Shown: positions 46,845 to 59,583 of the stretch, in pieces
Position numbering within the stretch: position 1 is the stretch's first letter
Layout: every line of letters begins with the position of its first letter
Made by a program: the position numbers and the translations under genes
Origin: Pristionchus mayeri
Lineage: Eukaryota > Nematoda > Chromadorea > Rhabditida > Neodiplogasteridae
Direction of reading: 5' to 3'
Assembly (NCBI GenBank): GCA_036245805.1
Contig: BTRK01000005.1
Coordinates: 2,418,001-2,482,000 of the forward strand
Length of the DNA stretch: 64,000 nucleotides
The notes under the pieces: generated by a model
Databases searched by the model: none
Seen by the model: the letters and a program-made list of their open reading frames with translations, nothing else
What the model was told of the DNA's origin: nothing

Positions 46845-48943
46845 TCATTTCCATGATAATCCAAGCATCTCGAAGTATTGATCTCCTTTCGCAGACATGT
46901 GTGACTCGGGAATCACAATCGTTTGTGAGTTCCTGTGAAATAAAGTATAAAGCATAAGTTGTAAGCAATGAACACTGTTTCATGTTTCAAAAGTGTCAAA
47001 CTGATGGTATACAGTCGAAAAATAAGCGAAGCCAGTCTCGCACGGAGTTTTTCGTGTTTTAGAAGTAGGAAAGTTGCACCGGTGCCGTTTAATAGAAGTT
47101 GAAACTGGAAATTTGTTTGTTCCAAGGATAAAATCTAGATGAAATGCTTGAATAAAAGGTCTCAGAGATCACCGTAATCCACATTGAATCGACGATGAAA
47201 AAGAGGCCGGAATGCTCAATGCCAAAAGTGAACGTCCACATCATTATCGCAGCAATTATCTGTAAATATTAATTTATATTAATTTTTTAAATGTTTTGTA
47301 TCGTCTAAACTTCTGACAAATACTGAAATTGAAAGATGGGGAGGATGCTAATATAGATCCATGTAACAACGCAAGTCTGGATTGTAAATCGCATCATGAG
47401 ATTAAGACAAGATCTAGATAAAGACGTTTTGAAGAAATGTATCGAATCTCATTTCCATCAACAAAACCTACTGATTCTTTTAAAAAATTGATATTAAAAA
47501 TGCAAAATACTTTGATTATTAGTCCTGAGATATAGGCCGGCATCATAGCATGTGCCACATTGTTAGCTTCGCGAACCTGAGTTGTCAAAGCTCTGTTTTT
47601 AACAGTATGCCGAAGATGGCACATTTGAACACGTATACCAGCAAGTCTTTCCTGGACGGCGACAATTCCATATTTGGCAAAGGGCATTTTCAGATTTTTC
47701 GAAAAAAAAGAAATGCCAAGAAAATACTTTTGTGCACCTGATAACGTGCATTGAGCGAGGTCTTAGCGAATATCTTGGCATATTGTCGTCTGCAATAGAG
47801 AAGGACAGCAATATTGCCCTGAATCGCACGGATAAGTTAGATTTGGGATTTATTTAAACGCATTCTGACCGCAAATGAGGTGATGTCGAGACAGTTTTGA
47901 ATAGCCGTTGACACGAGTGTCTGAGTTGTGAGCGGGCCTGTGTATTACGTTTGATGTTGCTTTAATTGCAAGAAAAATAAATGTTAAAAAAAGTTTAAAA
48001 AATAATTATTACCTTCGATTGTCAGACATCCGAGAGCAATGCTTATCAACACCTGATATAGTATTAATGTTAGCTTCCCCTTCCATTTTCATTGATAAGC
48101 TTACTGAGAGTGTGACGTAGAACACAAGCGTTTTCCGGGCAATCTTCGACTTGTGGTAGTTAGCGGAACCACGCACAGAAGCTGCCCGTTCGAGCTGAAT
48201 TTCTTAGAATTTTTATATGATTTTGGGTTCTCTTGTTTTTGGTACGAAAACGTGTGCAAAACAGGTTCTCGGAAGCTCTAAAGTTATTTTCAACTACGTT
48301 TCGTACTATCCAGGACGATTGTCAAAAAATTGAATTTTTGTTCCAATCTAAGTCTCACCGTTATCCCAAACTCGAAGAACGATCCTGTGGTTGCGATTAT
48401 CAATAGCGAAATAAGAATGACTGATCTCGCAACTGCAAAATATCAATGACGAGTTATGATGACGAATGAATCTCCAATATTCTCGATGAGTTAGTAATGA
48501 AGATCGAACATGAGTGATTAATTAGTGCTTACAATAATAATGAATTTAATGAATACCGAATAAAGGTCGACGATTAGAGTTCTTACCAGGAACGAAGAAG
48601 TTTTCCGCAATCTCATTGTGCTCGTACTGAGCCATTCTTATGACGTACACAGCAACCGTACAGTATTCCGTCAAATGAGCCACCGTCCAGAATGTAATGA
48701 GTATTCTGACAAGGAAAATTTGCAAATTTGATAAATTCCCCAAACCAGTAAATACTTACCGACAATTAGCGTGAAATGGAGCTCCTTGAACGGTGATTAG
48801 CAACAATGTTGTGGGTATTGCACAAAGCGCAGCTGTAGCGAGCTGGAGTGATCTGATCTTTGAAAAATGATAGAAAAAACGAGATAAACCTCTATTGATT
48901 GAAGAATTGGATAGGTTATGCAGAGCTGCTTTAACGACTCCAT
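46845..48943 (-). CDS. Sre-like seven-transmembrane chemoreceptor, paralogue C (intact)
   Basis: Twelve exons (48890-48943, 48760-48842, 48587-48705, 48359-48432, 48105-48194, 48013-48052, 47870-47937, 47738-47818, 47511-47576, 47173-47259, 47013-47104, 46845-46932) join in phase to 313 aa with canonical GT-AG sites throughout. It runs MESLKQLCITYPILQ, then helix 1 ALCAIPTTLLLITVQ, helix 2 ILITFWTVAHLTEYCTVAV, EIAENFFVP, helix 3 VILISLLIIATTGSFFEF. Then come LERAASVRGSANYHKSKIAR, the KTSLNARYQ-VREANNVAH loop, a WTFTFGIEHSGLFFIVDS transmembrane exon, LLKHEKLRARLASL, and the C-terminus SAKGDQYFEMLGLSW. Seven helices and the length fit a chemoreceptor. It is the reference member of the five-gene array. 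Confidence 0.84.
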
Positions 48944-49873
48944 CTGATTTAAACAAGCTCCTGAAGACTACAGGCAAGAAGATGGTAAAAGATGACATAT
49001 GCTCACTAATGAGGTCGACTCTGCACTTTTCACGCATTCGCTAGTGCAGAATTGCTTCGTTCTTGTGAATAAAGATAGATAGATAGATTTTATACATGTC
49101 AAGGCATGTGGGGGTGTAAGGTAAGGGAAGGACTCTGGCGCCTTCTGCCATCGACGAGGGGGGGGTGGGAAGGCGTTGGATCTTTGGACTCATTCATCTT
49201 CTTTTGAATCGTTCGTTTTCACTTGACACATCTATCTTGAGCATGCGGAAAGTTTCGCATGAAGTCGGACCGCCTCTCCTCTTTAGGCGCTTGCATTCTT
49301 CCCTTAGACTAGTCGCTACCGAGATCGTATTCTTCTTGAATCTTGCATCCCGGATGGCCAGTCCTCCTTAGAAGTTATGAAGAGGACACCTTCGATACCT
49401 TCTTGTCCATCTTGAAACGACTCCTTCCACATTCGAGATCCGTGGCTGATACCTCCGAAGTCTTACCAGGGACTGGGGAGGGATTCTTGAGTTTTGATGT
49501 CAGTAGATGGACGAAAAGGGAGGGAAAAGTCGCCTCCCAATCGGAGAAAAATGGGGAGGGACCGCTCATGACGACTGACAGAGACAAGAAAGATAAGGAA
49601 TCTCATATAATCGATCATTGATTACTTTATGGAAAACTCACAATAGCCAACGACGGCATAGCAAGAATCACATAATGTTGATGGAATTCAAGGGGCTGCA
49701 AACGGACGAGTATTATCTTGTAGAATAAAAAACCAAAATTTGATATTTTTAAAGAAGTCGAGCGATTTGTTAATTTTCTTAATTTTATTATAGATCTGAC
49801 AAGGAGCGGAAACTTTGCACATATGTGATGAATTCATCGAAAAATACGATCCAGTCATCGGGGTTTAAAATAT
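48944..49873. other. Intergenic, no supported gene
   Basis: Contains a short TAGA run (49076-49087) and a minus-strand 70-codon frame (49375-49587) of unknown nature, perhaps part of a degraded retroelement. No paralogue of any gene in the window was seen here. Confidence 0.4.
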
Positions 49874-51133
49874 TTACACGGTGCGCCAAAATTACCCGAG
49901 CTGATATTTTTCATATGATTCCCATCTTTGGAATGGGACTTGGGCGATCTGGTTCATGATAAAGTTTACCAACAATATGGGCAATAGTAGCATACTAGCT
50001 AATTTTGATGGGACTTCATTTAGCTATGGCGAAGGCCTTGAGTATCTGCTCATATCCAACTGTCAATTCCCGCAGGAAATTGTCATCGATTTCGTTTCAT
50101 GCTTTGAGAAGGACAGCTTACAATAAGATTAGTGTCGAGTTCTTGGTAGAGGACATCTTGGCCAACAACAATCCCCAAACACTGAAGTTGAGGGGTAGAG
50201 ATCGGGGTAGTTCAGGGGTCAATCAGTCAGAGTCATTAATCGGATGCATGTGTCCAGCCACAACTGTGACATGTGAAATCTATCAGAATCTTGTTTAAAT
50301 GTCAGGTGCCCCTGAACCAAGTGGGAATGTGCTCAGGGTGGAAGCGCGTCTTCGAGGATGTACTTCATGTAATGCTCCGTACTGATCTATACACCCGGAT
50401 TGGCAAACAGGAGAGGACATTTGCATGTTGAGCAAATTCCATCCCAAACTCTGATGCAGGGGGGATAGCTGGTATAACCAGTGACTTCACAACTATTTTA
50501 GGATTCTTCAGGATCAGAGGCAGTGATTATGTCGTTTTGCCAAATCAGCTTACCTTCGACTGTAAATATACTTGCATTGCTGAACAACGTACTAACCTGG
50601 CACAATGTAACAATAGTTGTAGGTACCGTTCTCTGCGGAGCTTGATCTGGAGCTCATGTAATCCGTGAAGTTTAGTACTTGTGAAGGCGAAGAGTCAGCT
50701 GGGGCTTGATAAGACTACGAACGGATGTGTTCGAGATATCGATAATCTTGGTCACTTGCGTGTTGTTTCGAGGCGCCGTCTTTCGGTTGCAATCTCGGTT
50801 CTTAGGAGTGAAAACAGAGACCAGTATCGCTCTATCAAGATGAAACTTGTCAGTATCAAGCAGTTGGCACATGATAACGGTATCGAATGCAAGCGACTTG
50901 TGAACGCAGAGTCAATGAGCGATGTCACATTATCATTGTGCAGGTTCAAAATGCGGATTGGATGCTACTAGACATCGCCATCACTAGATGACTTGATAAA
51001 CTGGTATGAAACCCTTCATAGTGAGAGGCAAATTGCCACTCGTCATGATGCTGCAGTATAGTATATATCGATTGGACCGTGAGGCCGCAGAAAGATAAAT
51101 TCAGTTCGGGTGATTTTGGCTCACCCTGTAGTT
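49874..51133 (-). mobile_element. Tc1/mariner-superfamily transposon, degenerate transposase
   Basis: Imperfect terminal inverted repeats: GGTGCGCCAAAATTACCCGAG near 49882 and the complement of GGTGAGCCAAAATCACCCGAA ending near 51131. On the minus strand about 50260-50020 translates, with small frame breaks, to a Tc1/mariner transposase C-terminal pattern: LPLNFSVWGLLL (for the usual SPDLNPxDYxVWG), then KAWNEIDDNFLRELTVGYE and ILKAFAIAK. The catalytic region upstream is scrambled, so the element is dead. Its length of about 1.26 kb is that of a full copy. Confidence 0.75.
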
Positions 51134-51239
51134 TGCATTATGATCAGTAAATAAACAGTTTTAGGGTAGTACAAATCTCGAGTTCAATTTATTACTTACA
51201 AAAACAATATCAAAAATATCTGAACAACGGATTATTTGT

Positions 51240-54200
51240 TCAAACACCCATGAATACAACATAGACGCCGAAGAAGAGGCTTGTAGCCGCCGCGCCACTG
51301 GTCGTAGTGGGCTTTCGTGTTGTGGTCGTCGTCGTGGGCATGTGTGTAGTGGTAGTGGTAGTACTGGTAGTAGTGGTGGTTGTGGTGGTGGTGGTAGTGC
51401 TAGTGGTGGGTGGACGGGTGGATCTGCCCAAGTCGAGTTGCACCCTCCAGCTGGCGGATGGGGTCGCTCTTGGAGAGGAAAAATTGAAAATTAATTAAGA
51501 CTAATTAATTAAGATTAATTATGATTTAAGATTGAAGCATTAATTAAGATTGATAATTTTGAGCATTCAGGACAAAAAGTTATAAAATGCCTTCGTTAGA
51601 ACTCTGTTCATAACGCGCGTTCTCTTTCGCGAAGATATTCCGAATAGATCATAAAATGTGATTAACAAGATAATTTGGTATACCTGGTCCACGAAATTTG
51701 CACGTTGTAGCCTCCAGGGTAGTAGCTCTTGTCAAACGAGGACAGTGAGGAGTTGGCGTTGAAGAAGCTGCAAAAATTCGGGCACTGCATCCTGGCCATT
51801 TCTTTACCTAGTATTAGTATTATATTAGGCTGAATAATAAATTTTTGTCCGATTTCGTACCCTAAATTTGAGCTTTTATTGTTTGTTTGTTTCAAATCGC
51901 CACATGTTCTCCTCATACCAATATATAGGTACATGTTCAACCATTAGAACATTTTGGTTGCAAAGGGCCAAGGTTGTATACTATGGGAGAAATGAATGTC
52001 AACGCAACGTTGAATTTTTCACAAAAGTTTTCTTTAATGTTGCGGTACTTCATAGATACAATTTTAGGTGTAAGCTCACAAAGTGTATAAAGAAGCCTAA
52101 GGCTTGCTCTACCCAACACCAACAAGTGAGAGCTGCTGCATTCGTTATTGCCTTCGTACATCTCACTGAATCCGAGACACCGCTGAAAATCAGAAGTCGC
52201 TCGAATAAATTCCCTGTTTCGAAGATTGACGGGACTGGCCCCTAGCTAGGGGCGATGTTATCATTGCCTATAGCGTTATCAATTATGCCGATAGTTAAGA
52301 GTCTATTTCGCTTTCTCATCTAAAAAAGTGATATTTGTTGATCAACTATTTTTCGATTGATATGTTGAAAAATCCTCTATTTAGGGTTTTCATGTAAGAC
52401 ATACCCCACAAAAAGTACCGATCTCCAAGATCATCCTCATTAGTGGCCAATAGGGCAAGGATTGTTCTTTATTTTGCGCACGAAATAACTGCTCTTCAAA
52501 CCACTGTGATATCACAAAAACGTCAGAAAGTAGAATTTCGATGATTCAAAATTGGGTTCCGATGATCTGAAGAGCACTGATCATGAGTGGAGTGCCGCAT
52601 CCCCTTTTAAGGAAAATTATGACGTGTACTGGAATGGTATTTCTCATTCATGAATAATTGAAATCACAAGACCCATCGGTATAGATACAGTGCGCCATAA
52701 TCGTATCCTGACCGGCCTTATGAAAATTCAAACTCGGACTAAGCACTCATCTCTAATAGGCGAATCGAGGCTGATCAGTATCAAAATTACCAGTACAATA
52801 TATGTCAATTATACTTTACTATTGTGGACAAGAATGGGTCGTATCTCTTTGCGCAAAGTAATGCTGATCTTTCAAAAAGTCAGGGTGTTTTCCAACCACA
52901 TTAAGTTTAGGACACGATTGGATTCATTTCGTTGGTCGGACAGATCTATGCTAGTGTGCGCTAAAGAGAGTATAAATGTCCCTATCTATAATTTAAAGAC
53001 AAAAGCCGATTGGATTATAACGAGCGAAGAGAGAGGTCAGAATGCACATTACCCAAAATCGGACAAAACTTATTACTCAGCCTGATACTTGGATTTTTTC
53101 TATAAAAATAAAGCACGAATTTTAAGTGGTTATAGCACATATAATTGGGCTCACTCGAGAGTGTCCTGGTTGACATGGAATCTGACAGTTTCTTGGTCGG
53201 ACACGGCGAAGTTCGAGGCCGAAATGTCGAGACTGGAAAACAAGGCAATTATTCAATATTCTAGATAATGAAAAACAAAGGCAAACGTATAGTCATTTTG
53301 TCATATCTTAACGGGAAACAATCATACATAATCATGAGCAGGATGCATGATTAGCTCACCTTGTTGATTATTCGGTCAAACAACAAATTGTGTGAAATAC
53401 GGAAGGGTTATATGTGTGCTAATGATGTCATGAAATATGGAGCAAGGATGGGAGGTGAATGCGAAAGCAGATTAAAGGAGGGGTAGGTAGAATGAATGCT
53501 AGGGGGTCCTATCTTGGAAAAACTTGCGCGCGCAAGGGGAAGGGACTTAAGTTTCCCACGAGTGAGGCGATGTTCAAGAAGAGCGAGAGAAACGAGAACG
53601 AACAAGCCACGAGCCTTGCTTTCAATTTACTTTGTGCGCATGTAAAGTACTAATGGGCATCTTCGGATCTTCGTGCAAAGTGATTTGTCATCGGATGAGC
53701 GGCCTCTAGCGATGCCAAATCGGCGCGTGCTCTCCTCGTTTCACACGCTCTCTCACCGGTCAGACATAGCGAGAGAGCGTGTGAAACGAGGAGAGTGCTC
53801 TATGACTTTAATGCTGAATTTCCGAAAATTCACCTGTCAGTAGACATCAAAAACGAGTACTCTAGACTCGTCATGCTCGAATCGTATCCGTTATCCACAA
53901 CGTACGGGCATCCAACGTATCCTGAAGACACGGATGAGTACCGAAAACGGACTATTCTCCAATGATTTAGTAGAATCACTTTTGTCACAGTATGAACACA
54001 AATCATGGAGAAGGGTCCAATTTTTGGTTCTCATCCGACCTAGTACCGAAGTACCGTACAAATGTATTGAACACAATTAATATTATTTTTATTCCCTACA
54101 TCTCGAGGATTATTCCCTACATCTCGAGGATTTGTATTCCCTACATCTCGAGGATTGAATGGTTACGTATTGTGATTATTGCATATCGTGACATTGTTCG

Positions 54201-56316
54201 ATATAATACTATGCTTGTAGAGTTGCCGGCACTAGATCGGACAAGAACTATGACGCCATGCCGCCTTTGGTCGATCAAGGCATCATAGTTATCATCCGAC
54301 CTAGTGCCATTACCTGGGGACGTGTAAACAACGGATGAAACACTCGACTGGGGCGAAATGCTGCCTGAAATCAAATATTTAACAAAGTGAAAATCATATT
54401 TTTTTATCTCGTTGCTGCTCAGCCTGTTTTGAATTGTATGTATGCCAGATGAGAACTATGACGCCATGCCGCTTTTGATCTATCAAAGGCGGCATGGCGT
54501 CCTAGTTCTTATCCGGCCTAGTGGCCTCTTCTCGACAATCACCATCTGAGACGTTCACGGACACACTATGATCTCCCAGAGCTCCAAACTTGACAGTGAC
54601 GATCGGGCCGAAGTAGACGATAGTTGACTGTTCGTGTAGGAATTGAGACCTTAACAACTGATTGTACATGTATAGGGTTTCTCGAGAGTGTGTAGAATGA
54701 AGAGAGCGTGCTCTCTTTTAACTCGTATCCTTCCAAGTCCCATTTTGTGTCAAGAAAATAAATCACTAACCATGCTTGGTAGACAGGTTTACATTGGCTG
54801 GAACAACTAATGCAATCATCAAACGTGTCAATTCCAGTGGCGTACACTCCAGGGCACTTCGTTCTGTAGATATCCTCGCAATTGTTCGTCTGAAGTTGTG
54901 CACTGATCATTTACAAGGGTTTCATTTTTAGGCTGTTTTTGTATAATTTTCATGCATGTTGCATGTGTATGAAAGCGCCGAACAAGGGGATCCCTAGCAT
55001 TGACTGTGATCGAGGTCGCACCGGCCATGGTCCGGTGAAGTTCGAAAGGGTCATGGCTGGGAAACTGGAGAGAATGGTGCTGTATGGAGTTGATGCGCTC
55101 GCCACGAAACCGTCTTCTCGCAGAACGTACACATCGTTATTTTCGGCGTATTGAGCTGAAAGAAGCATTGCTACCATTGTACGATATTCAAATTATGCAG
55201 GGATCGTGGAAGTATGTTTCACTTTAAATAATTAAGAAATCTAATACTTTGTTTTCCAATTCAAAAATCTTCCAAATATATTTTTGAACAGTTTGTTATT
55301 TGTTAAATATGTACAAATTGATGTTATATTAAGAAAAGTTAGCGTACGTGCTTTGGCGCTCATGACGTAGAAGACAAAATCGGAATAATCGTCTTCGATA
55401 TATTGCAGTTTGTAGGCATTTCCGGGCTGGATATCAGTTCGTGTTCATGTGAATTTTTTACAAACAGAAAACTAACCGGTAGCACCAGACCAGTGAGCTT
55501 GACATCATCATTGCCAACGATCTCAGTGAAGCTGCAATTTAATTGTTGGCTGAGAAATAATATAACAATAACTAAGTTTTTGCCCCAAAACTCACTTTGC
55601 AATACAATGTTCCAGACAACACTCTTGCAGTGCTACCGCAACGACTAATTGCGCATTTTCTGTAGGAAAAATTACGATGACCAGCATTTTAACTCACTTT
55701 GCGATCGCATTTGCACCATCAGTGATCTGGAGTGCGTCAGTGCTCTGGTCCACGTACACTCTACAACCGTCGACACAGTTGAACGGAGCCTGCGTGAATT
55801 AGAGTTAGAAATGCGTGTGATAGTATAGTTTTATACAGAAAATTCTGAATTATTTTTCGTCAGTAACATTTTATTGATTAATTCAGCAAATATCACAAAT
55901 TCCTGGCTTGCGTAGATTGCGCCTTTTAGCCACAAAGATGGTCGAAAACAACGGCACACGCACTCCCTCAGGCCGCAGGTCGCTCCGCTGGAGCACCTCG
56001 GAGAAAGGAAATGTGACTCGGGCATCTGGAACAATGAGCGTGCATGTTCAATTAGATATTCTGAAATGATTCTAGGGAGCAATCGTTATGAACGATATAG
56101 AGTGATTGAACACTTCAGAGGGAAGGGAATCAGAGGGAATAGCCATTGGTGGAGTGCAACTTATGATTGATTGATTACATCTACCTGTAACCTTATTAAA
56201 TTGGTGAGATACTGCAACCTAATTCACCACATCGAATAGCCTTATCACACGATCGGCAGAGCTTTACCTGCTAGTGTAGCAAGCGCCGCGGCTGTGAATA
56301 GTATGAGGGATCGCAT
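51240..56316 (-). CDS. Secreted Thr-rich protein with GPI-like C-terminus, paralogue G (intact)
   Basis: Thirteen exons (56268-56316, 55964-56025, 55698-55789, 55477-55531, 55348-55426, 55022-55155, 54771-54889, 54543-54649, 54314-54364, 53834-53921, 53155-53232, 51684-51767, 51240-51468) are in phase for 408 aa with normal splice sites. Signal peptide MRSLILFTAAALATLA. The ectodomain is collinear with paralogue F: FPFSEVLQRSDLRPEG, FNCVDGCRVYVDQS, DFVFYVMSAKA, LSNFTGPWP, GSISPQSSVSSVVYTSPGY and FFNANSSLSSFDKSYY. An extra Cys-rich patch (ISCSSQCKPVY) is in exon 7. A long pure Thr stretch (O-glycosylation stalk) precedes SGAAATSLFFGVYVVFMGV, a good GPI-attachment pattern. Function unknown; a surface or luminal mucin-like protein is likely. 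Confidence 0.8.
53711..53800. repeat. CTCTC-type hairpin MITE
   Basis: GATGCCAAATCGGCGCGTGC ... the right arm ends at GAGGAGAGTGCTC. The left arm is nearly identical to that at 41233 over about 45 bp. It lies in an intron of paralogue G. Confidence 0.85.
54092..54160. repeat. Tandem ATTCCCTACATCTCGAGGAT repeat
   Basis: Three copies of a 23-26-bp unit containing TTCCCTACATCTCGAGGAT lie in an intron of paralogue G (between exons 9 and 10). Confidence 0.85.
54228..54308. repeat. GACGTCAT-type hairpin MITE
   Basis: GGCACTAGATCGGACAAGAA ... ATCATCCGACCTAGTGCC, related to the perfect copy at 20073. It ends immediately beside the exon 9 donor of paralogue G. Confidence 0.78.
54443..54525. repeat. 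GACGTCAT-type hairpin MITE
   Basis: GCCAGATGAGAACTATGACG pairs with CGTCCTAGTTCTTATCCGGC around GATCTATCAAAGGC. It is in the intron between exons 8 and 9 of paralogue G. Confidence 0.78.
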
Positions 56317-57042
56317 CGTCTGAAAACGATCGGTGAATCGAGGGATCGAGGAAAAGAAGTGGTGAGTGAATTGAGACAGGAAGGAAACTGCCCGACTCTT
56401 AAATGGATGCTTATCGGTGACGACAAGAAATCGTCCTTAAATTCTGGTGCTCTCTCCGGACTGATAGGCGAGTGATAACGCAAAATCGAGAGGTTTATTT
56501 TTTCTCACGCGGCCTTCCCCAGTCGCTGAAAATTATCCTGATAAGGCGTTGGCAGAATTGGCCTCGCCTTATCTAATAGAGCAGATGAACAAAAGGGCGA
56601 GTCATAGTGATTATAATGTAGTAGGTATGTGCTCAAAATGTTTCATATATACGGGTCACAGTAAACTCACAGTCTCCTCAGGTCCAAAGGGAGAACTGCT
56701 CAAGAATCAAAGTGATGATTCACATTTTCGAAAGAGCTCGCAGTCCGTAAAACGAAGAGCGATTGTTTCACAAGACTTATCTTTATAAATTTTCTTGAAT
56801 TTCGGGAACTATTTGCAGCCAATTCGACACTTGTATGGGAAATTTCGATGTAGGATATATGTGTGTGCGAAACGCGAGACACAAGTCATTCAACAACTCT
56901 TGTAAGGTTAGTAGTAAGTTTATCATTATGATAAAAAATAATAACATTATTGTTCTTAATTGCAAAAAAAACAATTTAGCAGTGAATACATACAGGGAGT
57001 GCAAGTCATGACAATAAATGTGGCATTAGTGCATCTTGATTT
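56317..57042. other. Intergenic, no supported gene
   Basis: Presumed 5' flank of paralogue G and 3' flank of receptor D. No motif or repeat was recognised. Confidence 0.5.
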
Positions 57043-59583
57043 TCAATTCCAGGATGTTTGCAGCATCTCGAAGTACTGATCGCCCCTCGCGTCCTTGTGC
57101 GCAGCAGGGATCACCAGGTTGCGCGACTTTCTGAAAATTAGCGATCCACTTTTTTTTTGTTTTTTGTATCTTTTCCGGGTATGCTTCATGTGTTTCATGT
57201 GTTCAAATGTACAGAAAAACTCCCAAAAAGAAGAACTCTATTGAAGATCACGATGACGTTGTGCCTCAAATTATCACGTACTGTGCACTGAGAGCCAAGA
57301 CCGCAATGTTTGCACTGTCAATGAGCATCGATCAGTTGTAAATACTTGCCACATTGGGTGATACAGTAGTTCAAAAGCTCATAATACCGTCGAAGAATGA
57401 AAGCGGCCAGTCTTGCGCGTAGATTTTCGTGTTTGAGCAGCAGGAAAGTCGCGCCGATCCCGTTCTGCAGCAGTTGCAGCTGTAAATACCATTGATTTCA
57501 GCTGCAAAGAGGGAGCGACAATAAAATGCACAAAATCGTGGGAAATCCTCGTTCCCGATGATTTTCCAGACTGTTATTGGAATTTTTTATCAAAAATAAT
57601 AGTAAAATATTATTGTTGATGAGCTAATTTTCGCTCATTAAGGACACCCCAAAATTATCGATTAATTTTACTGCAAAATATAAGCTATGACACCGTGAAA
57701 AATACCGTAATCCACGACGAATCCACGAGAAAATATATACCCGCCTTCTCGATGCCGAATGTAAAAATCCATACAAGCACGCCAGATAGGACCTTAACAC
57801 GGCATTGTTCAAATGAATTAATGAATATTTGGTCCGAGATCTACATCCTCCGAAGGATAACTATTTCGAAAATAATATAAAGAAGGTAGAATTGCTGCCT
57901 TGATAGTGATGCCGGCAATGTAGGCGGGCATCAGTGCATGTGCTACGTTGTTCGCCTCGCGTACCTTGCAAGAATTGATGACAATATGTCGGATGAGACC
58001 TATGGTGTCATGGTCTCATCCGACATATTGCGCCTATGATATATCAAACCGACAGAATTGATATCGGCATCACTATGAATTCTTATTGCGGTAAGATGAT
58101 AAATGTTGATAAATGTATTTTCATGAAATTGTGCTCATTTTATTCGTCAAACGTAATGAAGTGCGCTAACATTTGTGAAAAAACGTACCTGATAGCGCGC
58201 ATTGAGGGATGTCTTGGCAAATATCTTCGCATATCGACGACGGCAATAGAGAAGGACGATAATGTTGCTCTGAATGAGTTTACTGATTAGAGCGCGAAAA
58301 AAAGTTCGAGTATTCATCTCTTCATCTCAAACACTGTCTAGACTTAATGGCGAAAGAGTGTGGAAAAATGATGGAACGATTGCCCGAATTTCGAACCACG
58401 CTGATGATCCAATAAGAATACTCACCACAAACGAGCTAATGTCCAGGCAATTGAGTAAAAACGTTGAGATCATCGCAGAGGTTGTCTGTGCTCCTTAATA
58501 TTTGGATATTTTAGATCTATATTAATTTTAAATTAATTTTTCGTAATTTAAAAACTAATTTTCATTACCTTTAATCATCAGCGAACCGAGAAAGATGCTT
58601 GCGCAAATCTGTAATATGTGTGAAGCTACAAATGAGATATCCAGCTCACCGAGACACCCAGGTATACCGAAATGTTCTTGCGTGCAAGCTTGGAATTGTG
58701 ATATTTCTCAGGATCGCGAACAGAGATAGCGCGTTCGAGCTGCAAATTGTGTACTTTTTGTAATTTTTGATTCAAAGTTGGTTGGTATACGAGAGGAAAA
58801 AAAGGACGCGATATTGGAAAATAAGGTGAGCAAAGTTATACCGTAATTCCCAGCTCGATAAAGGTGCCAATCGTTGCAATTGTTAGTTGCGTGATAATAA
58901 TGTACGGCCTTTCGGCTGAAAGTAACATTGATTATCTGATGGTATGGCATGACTAGTACTTGTCCATGTGATAGGCTATTCTTAGAGTATGTACTGATTT
59001 CCGAAAGGTTCATAACTAGAACATGCGAAAACACTCATCATTTCTAATACGTACCGTATCCCTACGACTTCAATAAGCAGACTTGACGGATAAAATAAAT
59101 ATCCAGAAATCATTCAAGCATGGAAAAGGTTTGGACCACAACTCACCAGGAAAGAAGAAGTTCTCAGGAATCTCGTTATGCTCGTGCATTGCCATGCGAA
59201 TGACGTACACAACCACTGTTAGGTACTCCAAGAGATGAGCTACCGCCCAGAGGGAGATGAGTACTCTGAACGATGAAATATAATATTTGACAAATTCTTT
59301 TAAAAAATGTAAAGGTGGTGCACTGTCAAGCTATTTTTCACCACTAGTAAGTGCTTTCAACTTGCTTTCAATCTTTGACTAGTGAAATAAATAACAACTT
59401 GCCGACAAGTGACGTGAAATGAGGCCCATTGCACTGTAACTAACAGCAATGAAGTCGGCACGATGCACAAAGTTACGGTAGTCAGCTAAAAATATGGATT
59501 ACTAGTCATAACGACATAAATGAGCGCACCTCTATCGATTGAAGAATGGGATAGTCGATACACAATGCTTTCAATGCTTCCAT
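57043..59583 (-). CDS. Sre-like seven-transmembrane chemoreceptor, paralogue D
   Basis: Twelve exons (59530-59583, 59403-59485, 59147-59265, 58842-58915, 58650-58739, 58569-58608, 58426-58493, 58189-58269, 57899-57964, 57706-57792, 57388-57479, 57043-57130) are each the same size as in paralogue C and give 313 aa. Start MEALKALCIDYPILQ, EIPENFFFP, LERAISVRDPEKYHNSK, KTSLNARYQ-VREANNVAHALMPAYIAG, FTFGIEKAGIYFLVD, and end ARGDQYFEMLQTSWN. Phase requires GC donors after exon 2 (GCAAGT, 59397-59402) and exon 9 (GCAGCA). The first fits the strong GC-AG consensus, the second does so poorly and could mark decay. Introns carry short hairpins. Confidence 0.78.
57982..58030. repeat. GACGTCAT-type hairpin, short form
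   Basis: AATATGTCGGATGAGACC pairs with GGTCTCATCCGACATATT. It lies between exons 9 and 8 of receptor D. Confidence 0.75.

Noticed and set aside
49375..49587. 70-codon minus-strand ORF as a gene
   Set aside because: No recognisable domain and no fitting splice sites; it may be retroelement debris, but I could not support that.
51307..51498. Val-rich plus-strand ORF
   Set aside because: It is the antisense of the Thr-codon repeat of the secreted paralogue G.
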